DNA from: Clostridium sp. UBA4548
GTDB lineage: Bacteria; Bacillota; Clostridia; Clostridiales; Clostridiaceae
NCBI RefSeq assembly: GCF_002387895.1
Contig: NZ_DGLI01000044.1
Span: forward strand, 40,023-104,022
Direction of reading: 5' to 3'
DNA: 64,000 nt
Positions 17,843-25,404 of the stretch are shown in pieces. Numbering within the stretch: the first letter of the stretch is position 1; each line of letters begins with the position of its first letter. The notes beneath the pieces are model-generated. The model was not told where the DNA came from, did not search any database, and saw only the letters and a list, made by a program, of their open reading frames with translations. A program made the translations under genes and the position numbers.

Positions 17843-17918
17843 TGGTGGCTCACCGGGGGATCGAACCCCGGACACCATGATTAAAAGTCATGTGCTCTAC
17901 CGACTGAGCTAGTGAACC
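17843..17918 (-). tRNA. tRNA-Lys (anticodon TTT)
   Basis: Cloverleaf GGTTCAC/GTGAGCC, anticodon loop CTTTTAA, encoded CCA. Confidence 0.95.
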
Positions 17919-17922
17919 ATAT

Positions 17923-17997
17923 TGGCTGGGATAGCAGGATTTGAACCTACGAATGCCAGAGTCAAAGTCTGGTGCCTTACCGCTTGGCGATATCCCA
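17923..17997 (-). tRNA. tRNA-Gln (anticodon TTG)
   Basis: Cloverleaf starting with U1 (TGGGATA/TATCCCA), as usual for tRNA-Gln. Anticodon loop CTTTGAC, encoded CCA. Confidence 0.95.
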
Positions 17998-18002
17998 TTA
18001 TT

Positions 18003-18079
18003 TGGGGTGAACGATGGGATTCGAACCCACGACAACCAGAGCCACAATCTGGTGCTCTACCAACTGAACTACGTCCACC
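18003..18079 (-). tRNA. tRNA-His (anticodon GTG)
   Basis: Anticodon loop TTGTGGC. The gene encodes the extra G-1 opposite C73 that identifies tRNA-His, and the CCA end. Confidence 0.95.
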
Positions 18080-18082
18080 ATT

Positions 18083-18159
<77 letters not shown>

Positions 18160-18166
18160 ATTTTTT

Positions 18167-18240
18167 TGGAGCGGGTGAAGGGAATCGAACCCTCGTAACT
18201 AGCTTGGAAGGCTAGCACTCTACCATTGAGTTACACCCGC
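18167..18240 (-). tRNA. tRNA-Gly (anticodon TCC), copy 3
   Basis: Identical to the copies at 17316 and 17569, with encoded CCA. Confidence 0.95.
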
Positions 18241-18253
18241 ATAATATATTTTG

Positions 18254-18329
18254 TGGTCGGGGTGACAGGGATTGAACCTGCGACCTCATGGTCCCAAACC
18301 ACGCGCGCTCCCATCTGCGCTACACCCCG
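18254..18329 (-). tRNA. tRNA-Pro (anticodon TGG), copy 2
   Basis: First gene of the array in transcription order and identical to the copy at 17404. The AT-rich spacer to tRNA-Gly also resembles that of copy 1, pointing to block duplication. Confidence 0.95.
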
Positions 18330-18386
18330 AAATTTGCTTTCCTTATCGTCGTTGTTTCTTAATTAGTAACCCCAGCGACAATAGTT

Positions 18387-18415
18387 ATTCTACAACAATA
18401 TATTTCATTAGTCAA
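18387..18415 (-). promoter_or_regulatory. Promoter of the tRNA array
   Basis: On the minus strand, TTGACT (18410-18415), a 17-base spacer and TAGAAT (18387-18392), ending about 57 bases before the first tRNA. This is the best -35 match in the window, as expected for a stable-RNA operon. Confidence 0.8.
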
Positions 18416-18811
18416 CACTTTTTAGCAACTTTTTTTCATAAAATTTTCTTTTGAAATCATCACAGGTTATTAGCCCTTGATTTTCCTAGCTTTCCACTAC
18501 ATAGTTTTTTATGTATTTTTTTCATTTTAATCTACTCATGTTGTAAATTAAAAAACTTATACCATCTTCATATCATTTAATTATAGATTTTTATTTTTGT
18601 CTCTTAATTATAAATAGTATTTTTTACATTATTTTTATATGCTTTTCTTCATGAACTTCAAAGATAACGTTATTTATTTTTTTCCAATACCACTACTAAA
18701 TCTAAGGTATCAACTTCTTCTTTCAAATTGTCAACAACTATAAACCACCATAAATTTTAGAATTAAATTCCCTCCAAAATCCTCATCTTTGACATTTTAT
18801 ATTCAAAATAA

Positions 18812-18862
18812 ACGAATACAAAACATTAAAAGCATTTAATTCCTTTAATGTTTTGTATTCGT
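18812..18862 (-). terminator. Terminator after the YfcE-type gene
   Basis: A perfect 19-bp stem (18812-18830 with 18844-18862), followed on the minus strand by UUUAUUUU. Confidence 0.8.
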
Positions 18863-18872
18863 CCCTTTAAAT

Positions 18873-19346
18873 TTATATATGAATTAATCTTGGAATTATA
18901 GTTCTATTATTTATTTCAATAATTGCCACAGATGGTTTAGAGCCATCTCTTGGCTCACTTATACTTCCAGGGTTTATAAAGTATATATCTTCTTCCATAT
19001 CTATCTTGCCAACATGGGTATGTCCATATAAAACTATTTTACTATCTGTTTCAAGTGCCTTAAATCTAAGTTTAAATATATTAAAATTAACTCCATAGTT
19101 ATGTCCATGGGTTAGAAATATATTTACACCTTCTATTTTTTGTACTATTTCTAATATGCCTTCGTCCTTACTATCACAATTTCCTCTAATTGTAATCACA
19201 GGTATATTTAAATTTTCTTTTATGATTTTACAATCCCTTGCATAATCTCCTAAATGATATATAATATCACATTGACCCAGAGCTTTTATGGCTCTTCCCA
19301 ATGAAAACTTATTTCCATGTGAATCACTTAAAACTCCTATTTTCAT
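18873..19346 (-). CDS. YfcE/MJ0936-family metallophosphoesterase
   Basis: Calcineurin-like phosphodiesterase of 157 aa. The metal-binding motifs are all visible: D-x-H (SDSHGN, residues 7-11), GD (HLGDY), GNCD, THGH and GHTH. Family members hydrolyse phosphodiesters such as bis-pNPP in vitro; the physiological substrate is not established. It follows the nucleotide pyrophosphatase gene by 16 bases and is probably co-transcribed. This pair is common in clostridia, often with rph, which is absent here. Confidence 0.92.
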   Translation of the reverse strand: MKIGVLSDSHGNKFSLGRAIKALGQCDIIYHLGDYARDCKIIKENLNIPVITIRGNCDSKDEGILEIVQKIEGVNIFLTHGHNYGVNFNIFKLRFKALETDSKIVLYGHTHVGKIDMEEDIYFINPGSISEPRDGSKPSVAIIEINNRTIIPRLIHI

Positions 19347-19362
19347 CTATTTCACCAACTTA

Positions 19363-19959
19363 TTAAATATACTTACTCAATTCATCTTTTAGCATGTCAA
19401 GAGCGCGCCCTCTATGACTCATAGAGTTCTTTACCTCAGCTGGTACATCTGCAAAGGTTTCTTTTAGTTCAGGCACATAAAATAGTGGATCATATCCAAA
19501 AGCCTCCTTCTCTCTATATTCTTCAACTATATAACCTTCAACTTCTCCTTGAACCTTAACAACTGTAATATCATTTACTATCAGTACCATAGCACAAACA
19601 AACTTTGCTTTTCTTTCATTAAATGGTACTCCTTGAAGCTCTTTTATAAGCTTTTTATTATTTTCCTTGTCATTGCCGTGTCCACCACTATATCTCGCTG
19701 AATATATTCCTGGGAGGCCTCCTAAAGCTTCTACTGACAATCCAGAATCATCAGCCAAAACCATATCCCCATTAGCTACTGAAAATATTTCTCTCGCCTT
19801 AATTTCAGCATTTTCTATGAAAGTCTTACCAGTTTCATCTACGTCTATATCTATGCCGGCCTCCTTTAATCCAATCACCTCTAAACTAAACCCTTTTAGC
19901 ATTTCCTTTATTTCATCTATTTTATGATTATTATTGCTTGCAACAATTAATTTTTTCAT
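19363..19959 (-). CDS. rdgB: dITP/XTP pyrophosphatase (RdgB/HAM1 family)
   Basis: House-cleaning enzyme that hydrolyses ITP, dITP and XTP to monophosphates. The N-terminal SNNNHKIDEIKEM motif, DDSGL (substrate-binding Asp), GIYSARYSG and the FGYDPLF motif are all present. The 198-aa length is normal. The ATG follows AAGGAGGAA. It precedes the YfcE-type phosphoesterase. Confidence 0.95.
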   Translation of the reverse strand: MKKLIVASNNNHKIDEIKEMLKGFSLEVIGLKEAGIDIDVDETGKTFIENAEIKAREIFSVANGDMVLADDSGLSVEALGGLPGIYSARYSGGHGNDKENNKKLIKELQGVPFNERKAKFVCAMVLIVNDITVVKVQGEVEGYIVEEYREKEAFGYDPLFYVPELKETFADVPAEVKNSMSHRGRALDMLKDELSKYI

Positions 19960-20080
19960 ATTGTTCCTCCTTATGTATTATATTTTTTAGAATTATTTGT
20001 ACTTAATACTTAGTTATTGATTACTACTATATAAATACTGCTACTTATCTTGACCGATTATAATTATTACCAGTTTAAAA

Positions 20081-21055
20081 TTATATATTAAATAATTCGT
20101 CTGCTTCTGGCGGCTCTACTCCAATCTCCATGTTATTCTTTACTAACATTCCTTTAGATTTAGTAATTTTCCCAATAATAGTTCCATTGATTCCACCCTT
20201 TTTAAGTTCTTTAATTAGTTCATCTCCATTCTTACATGTTATTATCATACTTCCTGAAGATATAAATTTTAGTGGATCGATGCTAAACTTATTACAAAGC
20301 TTTTCTGTAATTTTTGTTATAGGCATTTTTTCTTCATAAACCTTAAAGCCAACATTACTTGCCTTTGCCAATTCCCATAAAGCACCCAAAAGTCCCCCCT
20401 CTGTAATATCATGCATAGAGTTTACCCCTACTTGTCCTGCTATAACACCCTCTTTTACCACACTTATACTATTAACATATTGCTGAGCTTCAATATACTC
20501 CTCATCTGATAATATTTCCTTACACTTATCTGCAAAATCATTTACTAATATTGTAGTTCCTTCAATACAAAGATGCTTTGTAACAACTATATCATCCCCT
20601 ACCTTTGCTCCTGCAGTTGATATAGCTGAATTCTTTAAACCTTTTCCCATAGCTGTGCAAGAAACAATTATCTTGTTCACAGCTTCTGTTACTTCTGTAT
20701 GGCCACCAATTACTTGAACATTTAATCTTAAAGCTTCCTCATGTATTTCTTCCATAACTTTATGTAATTCTTCTATAGTTGCTGTAGGTGGTGCAAGTAT
20801 TGTTACTAATAATCCTACTGGCTCTACCCCACAGGATGCTATATCATTACAATTTATATGCACTGCAATCCTGCCTATATTTTCTGTTGCTCCTGTTACT
20901 GGATCAGTTGATATAACACATTCATAATCTCCATAATTAACTACAGCACAGTCTTCCCCAATTCCATTACTTATCCTAATGTCGTCTCTTCTCCCCCCCT
21001 TATGATTATCTATAACATATTTTAAATCATCCCAATTAAGTTTTCCCACTCTCAT
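20081..21055 (-). CDS. AIR-synthase-related protein (HypE/PurM-like)
   Basis: PurM-superfamily ATP-binding protein of 324 aa. The N-terminal domain (about 1-150) carries a GEDCAVV motif and the DP dipeptide of the STDPV stretch, plus NCNDIASCG and GGHTE. The C-terminal domain (about 155-310) has MHDITEGGLLGALWELA. Databases often call these proteins HypE-like hydrogenase maturation factors, but true HypE ends in a conserved PRIC motif whose Cys is carbamoylated. Here the C terminus ends EADELFNI with no Cys, and no hyp or hydrogenase gene is near. The enzyme activity is unknown. The ATG follows AAGGAGA. Confidence 0.8.
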   Translation of the reverse strand: MRVGKLNWDDLKYVIDNHKGGRRDDIRISNGIGEDCAVVNYGDYECVISTDPVTGATENIGRIAVHINCNDIASCGVEPVGLLVTILAPPTATIEELHKVMEEIHEEALRLNVQVIGGHTEVTEAVNKIIVSCTAMGKGLKNSAISTAGAKVGDDIVVTKHLCIEGTTILVNDFADKCKEILSDEEYIEAQQYVNSISVVKEGVIAGQVGVNSMHDITEGGLLGALWELAKASNVGFKVYEEKMPITKITEKLCNKFSIDPLKFISSGSMIITCKNGDELIKELKKGGINGTIIGKITKSKGMLVKNNMEIGVEPPEADELFNI

Positions 21056-21156
21056 TTGAATTCTCCTTATATTTTTTTAAAGTTTTTGTGATTTTGGCAC
21101 ATTTTCAAGTTTCACATCATATTATTAAATATAATTAATATTTTGGTGGTGTTACG

Positions 21157-22536
21157 TTGAAATATATAGGACCTTTTTTAAGAATCAATGTATTAGACAA
21201 TACAAACATAAAAAGTCAATTATTTTACTTATCTAAAGAATCAGTAAGACACATATCTCTACACTCAGGTTGTGGAATAGTATCTAAGAATGAAGAGTTA
21301 AAATCTAAATCTTTACCTAAAAATGATGATATCATAAATAGTACTATTTCTCCACTATTATGTGTTTACAGAAAAGCTGATGGAAAACTAGTGAATGAAA
21401 ATAGTAAATTACACTGGAATCACCGTAAATTTAAGAAGGAAATAAATATCTCCTCAAATGCTTATATGACTTTATCACTTCTTCAGTTGGTAGAATACTA
21501 CAGTAAATTCATAGATGTAGATGATAAGAAATATGCTTTAAAAAATTATCTACTTAATTTGGTTGGCGAACAACTTGAGTTCTATGCTGTTTATTGTAGA
21601 AATAACGAAGGTGTATTTATTGATAAGTATGATTCAACTGATCCAATGGCACAGGAATATAATTTAACTGATAAAGACTTAAAATTTAGTTTTTCAACTC
21701 AAGGACTTTTAATGGCTGCGTATTACAAATATTCACTTTATAAAGATTCGGATGAGAATCAATTTAAAAACTTCTCTTTAGATATATTAAATATGTTCAA
21801 GCAATTTAAAAATGAAATCTATAACATCCCTCATGATGAACTTGTAAAAGTTTGTTTTGCTTTTAATATTTTCTATAAATACTCTGACTTAGAAGATGCC
21901 AAAGCACTGCTGTTAGATTTTTCTGATTTAATGGCTGAAAATCTAAAGCACATTCCTTCATCAGTAATTAAAGATAAAATTGATGTGTCTTGTCTTGCTT
22001 ATATTAACTGTATGATGGCCTACAACATTTCTCATATTTCTAAGTTTAAGGAAACTGCTAATAAAATTTATTTAAATTTAGAAAAGCTCTATCAAACTGA
22101 TAAGGGTATATTTGTAAAAGATCTAGATGAGAAAGAAAATAAATTTAATTGCGATGAAATAATTCTTTATTTATATATGATGATGCTTCATAATGAATAT
22201 GAAAGCAGTAAAGATAAAGAAGTGGATTATTCTAAAGTTCATAATATTTACAAAAATCAGGTGATTAATTCTGGCATAGTTTTAAGTTGGCCTGAAGTTC
22301 CTGACTTAGATAATGTAGAAAGATATAGAAACTTCACCTCTAAAGCAGAGGATCTTTTAAAAGATGAGTATTTTAGAATGCCATCAATGCCAAGCCCTGA
22401 AAGTAATGAATTAGCACCGATTTTTATAAAATACGTTACCTTAAATAAAAGAAAGGAAAGATATAAGCAGTATAAACATAGCTTTGATGCTTCTAAAAAT
22501 ATGTTTATCTTTTTCCTAATACTATTTCTTAATTAA
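21157..22536 (+). CDS. Protein of unknown function, helix-rich (459 aa)
   Basis: Not recognised. After a beta-containing N-terminal part of about 95 residues, the rest is almost all helices of 15-20 residues, in a pattern like an alpha/alpha toroid or TPR-like solenoid (for example SLLQLVEYYSKFID and GLLMAAYYKYSLY). There is no signal peptide. The last residues (NMFIFFLILFLN) are very hydrophobic but short for a membrane anchor. It appears to start with TTG 21157 behind a weak GGTGGTG site, so the start is less certain than elsewhere. It diverges from the HypE-like gene across 101 bases and ends at its own terminator. Confidence 0.7.
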   Translation: MKYIGPFLRINVLDNTNIKSQLFYLSKESVRHISLHSGCGIVSKNEELKSKSLPKNDDIINSTISPLLCVYRKADGKLVNENSKLHWNHRKFKKEINISSNAYMTLSLLQLVEYYSKFIDVDDKKYALKNYLLNLVGEQLEFYAVYCRNNEGVFIDKYDSTDPMAQEYNLTDKDLKFSFSTQGLLMAAYYKYSLYKDSDENQFKNFSLDILNMFKQFKNEIYNIPHDELVKVCFAFNIFYKYSDLEDAKALLLDFSDLMAENLKHIPSSVIKDKIDVSCLAYINCMMAYNISHISKFKETANKIYLNLEKLYQTDKGIFVKDLDEKENKFNCDEIILYLYMMMLHNEYESSKDKEVDYSKVHNIYKNQVINSGIVLSWPEVPDLDNVERYRNFTSKAEDLLKDEYFRMPSMPSPESNELAPIFIKYVTLNKRKERYKQYKHSFDASKNMFIFFLILFLN

Positions 22537-22954
22537 AGAAAATATTGATATAGTTATCTTATCAAATCTTAAGTATTAGTATTTTTTCCTGTAAAGTACT
22601 TAAGTACTTATCTCATATGATTTAATAAAAACAACTGTGATACAAGTTAAGTTCACAGTTGTTTTATATTTAATACTACAATTTCTATTTTAGCAACCTA
22701 ATTTAATTATTACTCTGCTAATTAGCTACGAAAGACTAGACATTATTCCTAATTTTCTAAGTCACGACACATAATCTACTTTTAGACTTCCCAAGGCTGA
22801 GTGAATTGTTTTAATATTTTTATTTTCCTGTTTAAAAGCATCAAAATAATTGAAAGTTTATGAGTTGCAATTTATAAATCTCATAAATCAAAATACAGTA
22901 TGCTAGTTAGTCATAATTTTCACGTATTATAGGTATTTAGTCTTACATATATGG
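22537..22954. other. Intergenic region between converging genes
   Basis: It holds a plus-strand terminator at 22628-22669. I see no gene, repeat or structure in the remaining 285 bases. Confidence 0.5.
22628..22669 (+). terminator. Intrinsic terminator after the 459-aa protein gene
   Basis: AAAACAACTGTGA (22628-22640) pairs perfectly with TCACAGTTGTTTT (22653-22665), followed by a T-rich tract. Confidence 0.85.
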
Positions 22955-24523
22955 TTAATTTATTTTTAAATATTCCAATTTTATATTTCCTGAAGGAGTA
23001 GCATATACCCCAGTAATATTTGGCTTAATGCATAGTATAGTATTTATATAGTATATAGGTACTGATGGCAAATCTTCTCTTAATATGTCTTCACACTGCC
23101 TATAAAAAATACTCCTTTGTTCTTCATTCCATTCATATTTTGCAGCTTTAACAGTTTCGTCATACTTAGGATTACTATACCTTATAAGGTTTTCTTTAGA
23201 CTTACTACTCCAAATATCATAGTATAAATACATATCATCGAATATAGGGTTAAATTTACTAAGCTGTATGTCATACTGATTTTTCTGTATTACCTGTTCT
23301 AATTCATCCTGGCTATATCCTTTAATCGATATATGTATGCCTAAATCTTGAAGGATGTTTTTAGCCAAATCTTCTGCAATTCTTTTATTTAAACCATCCT
23401 CTTCATAAACTAAAATTATAGTTTCATTTCCTGTGATGTTAGTTTTCTTTAAATACTCTTCACTTTGATTTTTATTTGCAAAAGTATCAAAAAGCTTTTT
23501 ATCTGCATTGCCTTTTGGTACATAAAGTGATGCTGGTATTGCAAAATTTTTAGCAATTTGTTGAGAGTAATATTCTTTTGAAAGTATTGAGTTTAGAGCA
23601 TTTCTAAAATTAATATCACCTGGAAGTTTATTGCCTTTTATATTAAAGTTCAGATAGTACACACTGTTACTAGGAAAACTCTTTAATTTCCCTTCATTCT
23701 CTAACCTGAAATATTCATTTACTGGAATGTCAGCCACAATCTGAATATTTTCTTCCCCCGCCTCATTTAGCTCAAAATTCGCCAATGCTTTTTCCTTATC
23801 TTCAACAAATGTAAATTTAATTATTTCATTGGTAACTTCATTACTGCCATAATAATTTAGATTCTTAGCTATAATTATATGTTTTTTTTCATCTATCTTA
23901 TCAACAATAAAAGGACCTGTATATCTTATTTTATTATAGCTCTCATCAAATCCATTCATTAAAACGTTGTAATCTCTTAATGAATAAACTGGTTGACTAA
24001 GGATTTTTATGAAATATGGACACCTATAATTGAGCCTAATAGAAAGTATCCTCTCATCCTTTGCTTTAATTGCTACCTCCTCAAATCCCACTTTTCTACT
24101 TTTAAAATCCTGTACACCAAAAATGCAATTTAGCTGCTCTGCATAAATATTGTTTTTATCCTCTATGAAACTTTTAAAAAAATTTACAAAGTCTTGCGCA
24201 ACAATTTTATCTCCATTGCTATATTTTGCAGACTCTCTAATTTTGAAAGTATACTCTAATCCATCTTCTGAAACAGTATATTCTTCTGCTATTCCATTGA
24301 TAATTTCACCATTAGCATCCTCAGTAACTAATCCTTGAAATAAGGCTACTAAAATATCTTTTTTTCTAACATCAAAGTTATCAGTCATAACTAGATTATT
24401 TGGCCTCTGCCCTAAATTGTACGAAATATAATTGGTGGTATTAATAGCTTTATTTTCATCTTCAATAGACACTGAGCAAATTAATATTCCTATTAAGAAA
24501 ATTATATAAAACAACTTTTTCAC
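22955..24523 (-). CDS. ABC transporter substrate-binding protein, peptide/family 5
   Basis: Extracellular solute-binding protein of the OppA/DppA class, 522 aa, with typical motifs: ISYNLGQRPNNL near the N terminus, the YTFKIRESAKYSNGD signature near 110, and a C-terminal WSSKSKENLIRYSNPKYDE. The N terminus (MKKLFYIIFLIGILICSV) is a signal peptide. Its only Cys, C16, is preceded by I-L-I, a poor lipobox because position -1 is not Gly, Ala or Ser. No permease or ATPase gene is adjacent, so it is an orphan that may serve an Opp system elsewhere or act in signalling. It starts with GTG behind GAGGTG. Confidence 0.88.
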   Translation of the reverse strand: MKKLFYIIFLIGILICSVSIEDENKAINTTNYISYNLGQRPNNLVMTDNFDVRKKDILVALFQGLVTEDANGEIINGIAEEYTVSEDGLEYTFKIRESAKYSNGDKIVAQDFVNFFKSFIEDKNNIYAEQLNCIFGVQDFKSRKVGFEEVAIKAKDERILSIRLNYRCPYFIKILSQPVYSLRDYNVLMNGFDESYNKIRYTGPFIVDKIDEKKHIIIAKNLNYYGSNEVTNEIIKFTFVEDKEKALANFELNEAGEENIQIVADIPVNEYFRLENEGKLKSFPSNSVYYLNFNIKGNKLPGDINFRNALNSILSKEYYSQQIAKNFAIPASLYVPKGNADKKLFDTFANKNQSEEYLKKTNITGNETIILVYEEDGLNKRIAEDLAKNILQDLGIHISIKGYSQDELEQVIQKNQYDIQLSKFNPIFDDMYLYYDIWSSKSKENLIRYSNPKYDETVKAAKYEWNEEQRSIFYRQCEDILREDLPSVPIYYINTILCIKPNITGVYATPSGNIKLEYLKIN

Positions 24524-24627
24524 AGTAGCACCTCATTTCTCCAAAACCCCTATTATTGTACTTTTAAAATTATTTACAATTTCACATTAATTAATCCAAA
24601 ATTTCAGCGATTTTTTATTAATTTATT

Positions 24628-24656
24628 ATTACATCAATTTGATTTTATGCTATAAT
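24628..24656 (+). promoter_or_regulatory. Promoter of the small membrane protein gene (82 aa)
   Basis: A perfect TATAAT (24651-24656) preceded by TGC, i.e. an extended -10, with ATTACA at 24628-24633 seventeen bases upstream. Confidence 0.6.
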
Positions 24657-24721
24657 GTGTGTAATTGATTAAATTTATCCTTCTCATAATTTACATACTA
24701 ATGTTTACTTGGAGGTAACCT

Positions 24722-24970
24722 ATGTTAGATATAGTTTTAAAAATATTAGTTATTATATCCATAATAACCTTTACCTTTATTGGTATTTGGAGTTTTATAC
24801 TCTTTAATTATCTCTACAATCAAATTAGATATAGGAATTATCTATTAGAAAAGGTTTCTCACAATATCCATACCTTATCTAACAACTTTAAAAAGATATA
24901 TGATAAGGAAGACGTTAACCCGTCATCTTCTCCTACCGAATTTAAAGAAAATTCTTCTCCAAATGATTAG
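24722..24970 (+). CDS. Small single-pass membrane protein (82 aa)
   Basis: Not recognised. One long hydrophobic helix (about residues 4-30) is followed by a basic, amphipathic helix with coiled-coil character (NYLLEKVSHNIHTLSNNFKKIYD) and a Ser/Pro/Glu-rich tail. It follows a strong extended -10 promoter and an ideal TTGGAGGTAA site, so it is well expressed despite its size. It shares a bidirectional terminator with the facing gene. Confidence 0.75.
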   Translation: MLDIVLKILVIISIITFTFIGIWSFILFNYLYNQIRYRNYLLEKVSHNIHTLSNNFKKIYDKEDVNPSSSPTEFKENSSPND

Positions 24971-25091
24971 AATTTATATGTAATAAATTGATGTGTATAT
25001 CCTATTAACTCGGCTTATTAGTAAAAGCTTCATCTTCATTAAAGATATAAACCTTATGAAATTATAACTTGCTTAACTCAATAGCTTATAA

Positions 25092-25136
25092 AAATAAAAA
25101 GATAGCTGGTTTGAAACACCGGCTATCTTTTTATTT
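25092..25136. terminator. Bidirectional intrinsic terminator
   Basis: AAATAAAAAGATAGC (25092-25106) pairs with 25122-25136, giving U-rich 3' ends on both strands. It ends the 82-aa gene on the plus strand and the 89-aa gene on the minus strand; the stop codon of the latter lies inside the stem. Confidence 0.85.
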
Positions 25137-25404
25137 ATTTAACTCCCCATAACATAAACAGGAAAATCATATTGGCTAAAATAATAAAAGTTACTCCATA
25201 AAAAATGTAGTTTTTACCTTTTTTATTTATAATTATCTCCAAACTCCAAATTATAAGGGTAAAAAACAGTGATATTTGAAATGGATGATAATTATCAAAA
25301 AACTTGTTGTAGTGAATACTATACATAGATAAAATTGTTAATATTATTATTGTTGTTGTAATAACCATAGAAGTCCAAAGAATTAATTTTATACTTCTTT
25401 TCAC
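25135..25404 (-). CDS. Small membrane protein with three predicted helices (89 aa)
   Basis: Not recognised. Three hydrophobic segments (about 8-29, 42-58 and 67-86) and a short basic loop (NKKGKN) between the second and third predict a small integral membrane protein. It begins with GTG directly after the ligA stop; its ribosome site GGAGG lies inside the last codons of ligA, so it is translationally coupled to ligA. A link to DNA ligation is not implied. Confidence 0.7.
   Translation of the reverse strand: MKRSIKLILWTSMVITTTIIILTILSMYSIHYNKFFDNYHPFQISLFFTLIIWSLEIIINKKGKNYIFYGVTFIILANMIFLFMLWGVK

Larger units (their letters stand above)
18330..18872. other. Intergenic region upstream of the tRNA array
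   Basis: It holds the tRNA promoter (18387-18415) and the phosphoesterase terminator (18812-18862). The remaining 400 bases are AT-rich with no ORF or structure I can support. Confidence 0.5.
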
